From Saccoglossus kowalevskii (Eukaryota; Hemichordata; Enteropneusta; Harrimaniidae), in NCBI RefSeq assembly GCF_000003605.2, contig NW_003120921.1, positions 201,998 through 212,841 of the forward strand: DNA of 10,844 nucleotides. Reading direction: 5' to 3'. Positions within the stretch are counted from its first letter, which is position 1; each line of letters starts with the position of its first letter. The translations under genes were made by a program, and so were the position numbers. Shown piece by piece: positions 1 to 8,400 of this stretch. The notes below the pieces were generated by a model that saw nothing but the letters and a program-made list of their open reading frames with translations, was not told the origin of the DNA and ran no database searches.

Positions 1-509
1 AAGGCAAAAACAATGGAAATGAGCGTAGAACTATATATTCCTATTTTTATTCATAACTATAGATGATCGGATATTATTTATGTCAATATTGTCTTACATA
101 ACCATAGATTCATATCAATAATTCGATAGCCCTCGACTCAGGGAAGTAATCATCCTATTTCCCTGAAACTATTGCCAACTATTTCCATCTGGGTCAAATA
201 TAAAGGATGTTCTCATGGCCAGTCAATGTGTCAATTTGTTAAAGCATAGACAGTATAGTCTATACTAGTTTGGTGCTGCTAGTTTCTTGCACGAGTAAGT
301 CATGCTATACTGTCGATGTTCGATGTTGTTCCATTTCATTCTAACATGGCTATGCGCCCTCCACCAATCAGATCGCCGGATTCACGATTTATATTCTCTG
401 CATAAATTGAGATTGAGGAATGCATAAACACTAGAATGGTTACAAGGTAATTTGTCACTGGTAACATTTATTGAAACATTTAGCAGTAGTGAAACATCAA
501 CGTGCCTCT
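1..509. other. Intergenic sequence, no gene seen
   Basis: There is no credible exon. A 14-base imperfect inverted pair, CATAGACAGTATAG (245-258) and CTATACTGTCGATG (305-318), has one mismatch. It lies beside the short palindrome AGTATAGTCTATACT. The first CCAAT box is near 362. Confidence 0.6.
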
Positions 510-725
510 TTATTCTCCATGAATTTCGTGGGGCTTAAACATTTCAAGTTGAAATCCTGGGGTGGCTGGAAGAGCGTTACCAGTGCACTTTTTTCGCGGT
601 GTATTGTCTGAACTTTGTTTGAAGGTGTCACCTTGTATGCAATTTTCTTTTTTTAAGTGTCCAGTTTTCATTTTTTTTGACAAATCTTTCAGCGTCCCCA
701 TACTTTCAGGTGCTAACTTGCTGTA
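510..725 (-). CDS. Candidate terminal exon of an unidentified leftward gene
   Basis: On the minus strand a pyrimidine-containing tract ends in TTATTACAG at about 726. It is followed by an open frame (KLAPES-MGTLKDLSKKMK..., about 69 codons) that ends GE-stop with TAA at 512-510. AATAAA occurs overlapping the stop (514-509) and again at 472-467, as expected of a 3' exon. The frame is lysine-rich and has no domain I recognise. It could also be chance, because the acceptor falls inside the inverted repeat at 715-725. It is reported only as a candidate. Confidence 0.22.
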   Translation of the reverse strand, partial: YSKLAPESMGTLKDLSKKMKTGHLKKENCIQGDTFKQSSDNTPRKKCTGNALPATPGFQLEMFKPHEIHGE

Positions 726-816
726 ATAACGTTTAAGGGAAAACCTGTGGTTACTTTCAACAGTTTGCTGGATTCTGATAATAACGTATCTTAAAAAAAC
801 GCTTATACAGCAAGTT
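715..816. repeat. Small inverted repeat with AACTTGCTGTA ends
   Basis: AACTTGCTGTA (715-725) is a perfect inverse of 806-816. Adjoining AATAACGTTTAAGG and CTTAAAAAAACGCTTA are also partly paired. The 102-base span could be a small MITE. Its left arm coincides with a possible splice acceptor on the opposite strand, so the two readings compete. Confidence 0.45.
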
Positions 817-1100
817 TTCTAATATTTGTAAAGTATCGAAAAGTATTTTGGTACAGTTTTACTGAGGAAACGGTTCTTTCATTATATATAATTATAAATT
901 TGTGCAAATTTTCAGCCAATCGCGTAATGCAACCCCCGACCTATATCAGTCTAGATCGTTTAAAATAGTATACGACTTTCTCTGCGAAATTCTGAACGCG
1001 CATGCGTTATTCCTTCACCAGCCGCCCCATGGGAGGGGAGAGATTCAAAGGCAGTTGAATCCAACCAGCCAATCAAAGACCTCCATGTACATTTACGTCA

Positions 1101-1560
1101 TTTTAAAATTCCAATAGAAACCTCTCTTTTCAGTTTGAATTATGAAATTTATAAACATTTATAAATTTTAAGGGATTGTTTTTTTCTGCATCGACAGTAA
1201 TTATAACATATATATTCGGGGGGGGGGTTAATTTCTGTCAGACAGTTTTTGGATGGAGCACTGGGTTACTGATTTGGTTGGCGTGTGACTTCTAAACACA
1301 GACCCCCCCACCATAGATCATTCAGGTGAAAAGTATGCCCATTTTAGACCAACATTTTAAGTTTATTATACCCCAATATAAACCGAACCATGACCACATT
1401 TTTTGCACGGACTTTCCACCGGGGCATTCCCCCGAGCTTTTTACTCAGAAAATCTTATTATTTTGAGAATATCATTAAATTTAAATCTTTTCGAAATCAT
1501 ATAGAGTCACTTATGCATGTGTTTTCGTTTGAATTTTCCAATATTATTATTCTCTTTCCA
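1101..1560. other. Intergenic sequence, no gene seen
   Basis: A run of about ten G lies near 1219. An open frame at 1390-1686 and its antisense partner show no protein-like signal. The bases ending TTCTCTTTCCAG (about 1561) resemble a splice acceptor, but no convincing exon follows. Confidence 0.5.
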
Positions 1561-2060
1561 GTTTCTGAAATTCCCGGAAGTGATTTCACACGCCCTCTAC
1601 CACAAACATGTTTAAACTTTCGTTTCCTGTTTTTAGATAACCGTTTATTTGCGCAAGTAGGCTTCGAACAAAGGTCGTGTTCATAAATGCCCCGTGAATG
1701 CAAAACATGGGCTATATTTAGCGCACGTATACGGACATGAGTAAATGAGGTATATATTGATGTATACCGAAGTATAATTAAACTTTTTATGAGGTAAGTT
1801 TGGAATTTGGATCAGCTGTTGATCGTACTCTTGATGATGTCATTCGTTGCTGGACCCACTCCGCTAGCCAGCTTATCCTTCCATGTCGTTATCGCATAGT
1901 TTTGCTACTTTCGTCGCGTGGTTGTTGTGACTGTCACATTTACCGATCAATGTAGCGCACAGCTTGCTGTTTTTTAGAGATAAATGTGCAGACAACATTG
2001 ACAACTGTTACCGATACTGTAGACATGTAGACTAATATTATTCAAAATGGCGGACCCATT
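1560..2060. promoter_or_regulatory. CpG-richer stretch with ETS-like and YY1-like words
   Basis: CCCGGAAGTGA near 1572 matches the ETS consensus. Positions 1840-2060 contain about ten CpG, against near-absence in most of the window. CAAAATGGCGGAC at 2043 matches the YY1 core AANATGGCGG, which in animals often lies at or just after a transcription start. A strong donor-like GAG|GTAAGT occurs at 1794. Together these suggest a promoter or first non-coding exon, possibly for the DUF4062 gene or a divergent neighbour. Confidence 0.35.
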
Positions 2061-2241
2061 GTTTTTCCCCACTTTGAAAATAAATGAAACGTGGCAACTG
2101 GAAACGTCAAACATAAACATATGTTATTCACTATTTCTCCCATCGAAATGTCAAACGCTAATTAAACACATTGATTTGTCCAAAAAAAATATATACACCA
2201 AGTTGTCAATAGCAACCACTTTCAGGGCTGCGTTATTGTGA
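2047..2241 (+). other. Open frame starting ATGGCGGAC, coding status uncertain
   Basis: A 64-codon frame begins MADPLFFPTLKINETWQLET and ends at TGA 2239-2241. The start context (aaaATGG) is good. The body has no motif or family resemblance that I recognise, and no convincing donor follows in frame. The ATGGCGG word is more simply read as a YY1-type promoter site. Confidence 0.2.
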
Positions 2242-2249
2242 TCTTTAGG

Positions 2250-4300
2250 GGTGTATAGCATTTGAATGGGCGATGACGGAGGGAGGGGGGTTTGATGTCT
2301 CTTTCTCTATCAAGACCATTGCATCATCTTTTATCTATCTGAACCAACAACTCTGCCTGGAATAGCATGATATTCCAGCTCAGAAACCCAACATACACGT
2401 ACCTGTACGTACATGAACAGGTGATTTCGTAATTACACGTGTCAATGTGAGTGACCTTTGGAAAGTAAGCAAATTTGATGATCATAAAAGTACAACCTAC
2501 ATGTATATAATACAAATATATGTTTAAAAATATATTTGTAATTTAATCGATATAAATAGTTTTATAATAAGTTTTTTGTTGTTTTTAGTTCCTGTTTCTA
2601 TCTCCTGCTACTACTTTTTTCAAGGCCAGTTCTTGGTATGAGAGTCTGTCCTATACATGTACAGTATGCTTATATGTTTTTGAAATGCAGCCCTTGGCTA
2701 TAATCACCAATTTCTTGGCACAGGATGGATTCATATAACAAATTTTTGTTCCCCTGGCGTCTAACGACTCAACTGAATTAATGATATTATCAAGAAATTA
2801 TAGAAGTTTTGGCGAAATTTGGTCATTTTTGGATTGAGCGTTTTTTTTTGCTCAGAAACACAATGTCGATAAGACTCGCTTTTGAGTTTGTTGTTTGTAT
2901 AGAAACATAGCAACGTTGTTTTTTGGTGAACATGTTTTTGATATGCAAATCAAGAATTTTTAACAATTCCTCATTGAAACGTCTGTCATATAAATTGTTT
3001 TCAATTCCCCAAATTTTGACAATGGCTCTAGGCCAGAATGGACTTCCTGCTCACGATTAGAAAAGTAATGAAAAAATGTGTCTGGAACTACATTTAGTAA
3101 AAATAAAAAAAGTTGGTGTGTGGACTGGACCTATTTGTAAAGATAAGTAATTTGCCCCATGCTAACACATGGGCTATGGAATGTGTTCTAATGAGAAAAT
3201 GCCTGCACATCTGCTTTAGTTCATCAGATTTGGGAAACTGTATTGAAAACTTTATCTGTTAATTTTAACTAATTTTACTATCTAGGTATGGCATTAAGCT
3301 CAAATAAAAAGTTGAATGTGCAGAGATTCAGTTGTCTTAAAATCAGGTTAGAACATTTTGTTCAAAATGAATTTCCAATTATTCACCATATTTTTGTTTT
3401 GTAAAACAGTAAATTTAATAGAAAAAATTGAATAAATTTTGGAAATTTTGAAAAAATGTCAGCAAATTGCTGATGTCCAACTGAATGAGCATCTAAATCA
3501 CTTCTCAACTATTATTGGTTCCTTGTGGAAAATAAAAAGTAACTAATTAAATATTATAACACTTTTACAGGTATAAAATATTGTCAAGTTACTTCTGTAC
3601 AGGCTGTACTAATGAACTATTGGATGACCAATAAATGATACAATGGTACAAACACCAACCAAGCACATATTCCGAAAAAACTAATGGTGCAGAAATAAGA
3701 GAGATAAATAAAAATCTAGACAAGCACTTCCATGCCCTGGAATACAGAAATAAATAATATAACAATAGTGCTACAAAGTATTCAGATGGGACCTACAGAA
3801 ATTACAAATACGACATCAAACTATTTAAAAAAAACTACATGACCAAACTAGAAAATGTTGAACTACATGAATAAATTCTTGTCCAAATTTTGCTTCACTT
3901 TTTTTCTTATATTCTTCAATATTTCTGGAAATGAACCCTAATTTTGGAGCCAACAGACAAAGTTTGAGTAAATTTTCAGTTTTTACTCAAAAAAATTTGA
4001 CTATTTTTGTTGCTGCCATCTTAAAATAATTTATTGATGTTACAAAAACCTTAAATCAAACAGAAATTGCTGTTAGCCTTGGTCTTATTTACACCACTTA
4101 GTATAACCAACAATAAATGTCCTCTGGTGGTGAGAATGCAAATAGGTTTATGTGTGCATAAAGTGTGATCAGTCTATGCGATCTTGCACCATTTTGTATT
4201 TCACAAAATATAGGACAAAACAGTCCGAATTTTTAGCTGTGTTGTATATGCCGCATACAAGTCCCAAAATGTCATTGACAACAAGTCTGCACTTGTCTTA
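2250..4300. other. AT-rich intergenic or upstream intron, no gene seen
   Basis: No exon, RNA gene or clear mobile element was recognised. The notable items are small: an 11-base perfect hairpin at 2511-2540, and an A-rich stretch (3600-3870) that may be an old decayed repeat. If the DUF4062 gene has a distant first exon, this would be part of its first intron. Confidence 0.5.
2511..2540. repeat. AT-rich perfect hairpin
   Basis: TACAAATATAT (2511-2521) and ATATATTTGTA (2530-2540) pair perfectly around an 8-base loop. In sequence this AT-rich it may be chance. Confidence 0.6.
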
Positions 4301-4302
4301 AG

Positions 4303-4503
4303 GCCATGATTCACAGGACAATTTTTGTATCATTGCATGTTGGCAGACTGCTGTCAACATGTTGCAATTTGTTGATTGAAATGCTCTATTCCTTGCAACA
4401 TGTTGCAGGTTGTTGATGGTTCTCAACTTGCAACATTGCATGATACACAAATCAACATTTGTTATCAACAAAAGTTGCGGCTTATTGACTTATGTGCCTT
4501 TAG
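4303..4503. repeat. Imperfect foldback sequence, possible MITE remnant
   Basis: Arms at 4327-4342 and 4431-4446 are inverted with 13 of 16 matches. Between them lie two perfect palindromes, CAACATGTTG (4355-4364) and TGCAACATGTTGCA (4394-4407). The outer ends AAGGCC... and ...GCCTTT are weakly inverted. The region is built from repeated TTGCAACATG/GTTGTTGAT words. It looks like a small non-autonomous DNA element next to the LINE; no target duplication was seen, so the borders are rough. Confidence 0.4.
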
Positions 4504-4512
4504 CACACTAAG

Positions 4513-4803
4513 TTGAGAACCATCAAACTTTGTAAATTACAAACCTGCCTATTTTTCTTCGACCTTAAACACAACAGATATGCACATAGCCTCAATAAGT
4601 ATGTTAATGATTACCCACATTGCTATCCCACAAGTTCAGTGTCTAGCGGTAACTTGTCAATTCCTGTTGCTCAACTTACAGTTTCACAACATAATTTTAA
4701 ATTTGCTGCAGTAAAACACTGGAATTCACTTGCAGACTCCCTCAAAAACATCACCGACAGAAACAAATTTAAATATGAAATGAAACATTATTTGCTTTGT
4801 TAA
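4513..4803 (+). pseudogene. LINE ORF2 C-terminal fragment
   Basis: The frame encodes about 95 residues with the pattern typical of the extreme C-terminus of non-LTR retrotransposon polyproteins. It has an amphipathic lead-in (KLQTCLFFFDLKHN, about 8-21), a Tyr-Pro-Thr segment (38-40) where relatives have Y-TR, LSIPVAQLT (48-56), then FKFAAVKHWNSL (62-73). That last block corresponds to the usual R-(S)-F-x-Y-x-G-A-x-x-WNSLP. A helix ending FKYEMKHYLL (86-95) precedes the stop. The frame opens at a TTG, not an ATG. The reverse-transcriptase and endonuclease domains are missing, so the fragment cannot move by itself. Confidence 0.82.
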
Positions 4804-5017
4804 ATTCCTCGATTACCTCCCATTTCCCTAAATTTTTTTTCTTCTTTTCTTCTGCATAAAAGTTCGTTGTACCAGCAGTTCGATTATATTATTATTACAC
4901 ATAATTTTTTAGTCATATTTATATCTAAATCATATAGATTACCTTTTAATTTTCGTTATGTAAATAGTAATTTTCCTTTCCTTTACCAGTAAATTGTAAA
5001 TGTCTACTTGACAAGCT

Positions 5018-5061
5018 GGGCCATGGACTGGACTAGTCCATAAGGACTATTTCCATGGTCC
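5018..5061 (+). other. LINE 3'-UTR stem-loop
   Basis: The outer stem pairs GGGCCATGG (5018-5026) with CCATGGTCC (5053-5061), including one G-U pair. The inner stem pairs TAGTCC (5034-5039) with GGACTA (5044-5049) around an ATAA loop. Between them is an asymmetric internal loop. A conserved 3' stem-loop is known to be the reverse-transcriptase recognition site in several LINE families. That role is inferred here from position, 60 bases before the A-rich tail. Confidence 0.7.
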
Positions 5062-5241
5062 ACGCCGGAAATACTATTATTGTGTTTTGTTTATGAGTTC
5101 TGTTATAATGGTCATTCTGGTGAAATAAAATAAATAAAAAAAAAAAAGTGTTCCTGATGTATAATGTTATTTATTGATAACACATATGCTACTGCTGTAG
5201 AGAAAAAGTTAATCCGAACTGGACACTGGAGAATCATCATC

Positions 5242-5436
5242 ATGGGTTGTGGGGCATCTAATGCTTCTAGCTACCAATATGATGTCGGACAAACATGGAG
5301 TGAAGTTAAAAAAACAGTGAAGAAAAGACCCCGAAAAAAACTGGTGATAAAAAGATCTGGCTGGAAAACAATTCGTATATTTGTATCATCAACATTCCGC
5401 GACTTTCAAGCTGAAAGAGAGATACTTGTTAAAGAG
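5242..5436 (+). CDS. Exon 1: acylation signal, basic linker, start of DUF4062
   Basis: The exon encodes residues 1-65 and ends at a good donor, AAAGAG|GTAAGG, in phase 0. MGCGAS offers Gly2 for N-myristoylation, Ser6 of the consensus and Cys3 as a possible palmitoylation site. Residues 23-38 hold ten Lys/Arg, a typical helper patch for binding acidic membrane. The DUF4062 core begins at residue 44. Without splicing the frame stops at the TGA at 5461, which supports the donor call. Any 5' untranslated exon is unplaced. A possible acceptor, CTGCTGTAG, ends at 5200 and would leave 41 bases of leader before the ATG. Confidence 0.88.
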
Positions 5437-8400
5437 GTAAGGGATTTTCTCCTCCATATTTGATAAAACTGAGAAACAATAAAAGTTTCAGTCTCTTAAA
5501 GTGGAACTGATGTCACAAATTCAAGTGAAGCATCATGGGAATGCTAAATTGTTATATTTTACTTTTTATGTACAATGTATACTTTACATTGTACATGTTC
5601 ATGCTGTATTTTCCATGGCATGGCATGGCAAGTTCTTTTTAAAGATGTATATTTTTAATGTTGTTGTTTGATTCTGCATGGTGAGGACTAAATTGACTAC
5701 AAATGGTGCTTTTACGGCACACACAATAGCATACAGTAAATTAATTGTTTTAGAATGAGTACATAGTGTGCTCGTAAGAACAGTTTTTAGTTCATGAAAA
5801 AACTGATCCATTATGTATTCATTAACATACAGTAACAAACAATAATATGCACAATTACATGACTGTTCGCTTCCATATTGCAACTTTAAAAACTACATTT
5901 TGCCCTTTTGAAATCTTATAAATTTATAAGTTTTATGAAAATATGAGCAATGATTAACACATTGTAAGGAGCACTCATTTAAATTATTGACAAGCAAAAG
6001 CAATCTAGATCTGTTGCTATTCTTTCAATAAGTTTTTTCTGTAAGGAATTTGCCAGTCCTTTGTTAGAAAAGTCACAATTACAAATTGTTCATGTTTGTT
6101 CATATATGTTTTTGCTTTTAAGATTCATGTACATGTGTGCTGATCTTTTCCATTTAACAGGTATTTCCAGATTTACGAGTTTGGTGTGAAAAAAGAAGAC
6201 TCTATTTAGTTGACTGTGATTTAAGATGGGTCAGTGGTGTTTCATTTCTACTGTGAAGAATTCATTGGAATTATATTATTGATGTGGAATTATATTATTA
6301 ATTATCAAAATAAAAATGATAAATGTAATTATTGTATATGTTGACGACATTACCAGGACTGGAAGTCACGGACGCAATGGACGCATTTGCCTTGATGCCC
6401 TACCTAAATGTCTTGATGCCCTTCAAAATTTAAAAATATTACATTCACAAATTTAAATTAGTTCAAAGCAAGTCCAGAAATTTTGGACTAGAAATTAATA
6501 ACATTCAATCCCACCATTCCTGATAAAACTTTTCCCCATTTTTTCATGTTTCAAAATTGTTGTTAGGCAAATTCTATATAAGGTACTTAGGAAATTACAT
6601 TCTTTTTAGTGTATTTTTTATGTCTAAATGTTTTTTTATTTTTTTGGTGTCTATGGGAATATTTTTAACAGAAAAGAACTGTAAAACCATTTATTTTCAC
6701 TCGTTTAATTTCACTATTTTGATATTTTGAGCAATTTCACTTGGTGTTCACAGAGAAACATAGTTATTCTACGTCATGTTTACATGTACAATATATTTAG
6801 TTTAGTGAATTTAACTTATCATTAAAGGTACATGTATTAAATAATTAACTGAAGCAGCAAACACAGTCAGTTTTCATCAACGAACTTGCTTTCATCTGAG
6901 TAAATGCAAACAAACTAAACTTATTTACAGATATGTCAGTATGATTTATTAATTTTTTTCATATGTTTGGTTATATATCCAGGGTGTACCAAAAGATACT
7001 ACCACAGAGGAAACATTGCGGACGTGCCTAGGTGAAATTGACCGATGCTATGCAGATAATGTCATGCCCTTTTTTCTTAATTTAACCAGGTTGGTGACAT
7101 ATGTTTGTATCAGTTGCCTTCATTCATTACTAACAATTCATTAAAAAGTTCTAAACAAACAATATTATCAGGTATTGCCATGAATAATGCAAACAAAACG
7201 AACAAATATGACTATCTATTGGGAGATCAAGTGATGAACTTCAAAATTTTACATGCGTAATGTAAGAATCAGTATACTGTAAATGTGGATATGCAAGTTT
7301 TCTATCTGCACTGTTTACGTATGCCACCAACCAAATTATTGTTAATTTGTAGGTGCTCTCAAAATTCATAATCATATCATTAATATTCTGATTATTGAAC
7401 CACATAAATTATGAGTTAGTTGAGAGAATACAACACTATTCACATGCAACATCAATATTTAATTTGCAAAAGGAGAATAATCTCCAGTAGAACTCACAAA
7501 CAGATTAAACAGCACATCAACATTATTGTACACATGCATTATAACACTGATGACTCTTATGTCTTTATTCTTGAAAAAAACCCATAGCATTTATGTGATA
7601 AATATATATAATCCCACAATATTCTTTCTTAATTTAACGTCATGAACATTGATGTATACTACCACTCTCTAGTATTAGTTCTTCTACTCAGTAATTCAGA
7701 TTCACTTACTAGCTTCTTTGTAGTTACTCAAACTTATGGTGTAAACTAAAAATTTTAAAAATATACCGTGAGATAAATACTGTAAAATACTTTATTTTAG
7801 CTGGAATTAATTTTTGCTGACATTTATTTTCACTGATTTTTGATGAGTTGAATATAAAATATATAAAAAAAAAGGTATATTCGCTGGATTTAATTTTCAC
7901 TGGATTATTCCTTCAGCGAAAATAGCAAAAATTAATTCCAAACGAAAATAAAGTATTTTACAGTATATTATCGATGCAGTCTAATGTTCACTCTGATAAT
8001 AAGTATTGCGAGCCTGCATAATGTTTTAACCTTACAGTATATTATATAGTAAATGTAATCATGGGAATTGACTCTACAGCTAATGCCTCTTTTGTATTGT
8101 TTATCATACTATAAACCACTTTAACTTCGTGATTGACAAATTTCGCAAATTTGGTCAGTGAAAATATCTCTGGAGTCCTACGACACTGAGCGTCAGTGAC
8201 TTTCACCCAATTTTGTCTTCATGAATGCTATAAAATCATGAAATGCAAAAATTCTTAGCATCGTCAATTAAGCAGTTTATAGTGTATTCTATGTTTATTT
8301 AACATTATCTCTGTGCAGAATTAACATTACTTATAGTTGTAACTTTTGGTTTAAAATAATATATTATATTATACAATATAGTATGATAATTATATTCATA

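Larger units (their letters stand above)
360..1100. promoter_or_regulatory. Cluster of promoter-type words (CCAAT boxes, NRF1-like, CRE-like)
   Basis: CCAAT boxes with the NF-Y context occur as CACCAATCAG near 362, AGCCAATCGC near 914 and AGCCAATCAA near 1068. ACGCGCATGCGT (996-1007) fits the NRF1 core GCGCATGCG. TTACGTCATT near 1093 is CRE-like. Such words cluster in animal housekeeping promoters. Their relation to any gene here is unknown. The nearest confident gene starts 4 kb to the right, and no matching first exon was placed. Confidence 0.35.
4510..5147 (+). mobile_element. 5'-truncated non-LTR retrotransposon (LINE), 3' end with A-rich tail
   Basis: The fragment contains the last ~95 codons of a LINE reverse-transcriptase ORF (to the TAA at 4801), a 3' UTR of about 320 bases with a stem-loop at 5018-5061, and a tail of A-runs broken by T (5123-5147). 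The 5' boundary is approximate: the open frame has no upstream ATG and meets TAG at 4501. This fits the usual 5' truncation of LINE insertions. No clear target-site duplication was found next to the tail. The insertion is in the same orientation as the DUF4062 gene and ends 94 bases before its start codon. The clade (CR1/L2/Rex-like or other) cannot be decided from this piece. Confidence 0.8.

Noticed and set aside
902-1117. 71-codon frame starting MQIFSQSRNATPD
   Set aside because: It overlaps the promoter-word cluster and lacks protein-like conservation; probably chance.
1390-1703. Overlapping frames on both strands of 70-98 codons
   Set aside because: No recognisable family, no consistent splice sites, and the two strands contradict each other.
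5164-5241. Upstream in-frame ATG as the start of the DUF4062 gene
   Set aside because: It would add 26 residues without recognisable content, lies 16 bases from the LINE tail and would bury the MGCGAS acylation signal. Kept only as an alternative.
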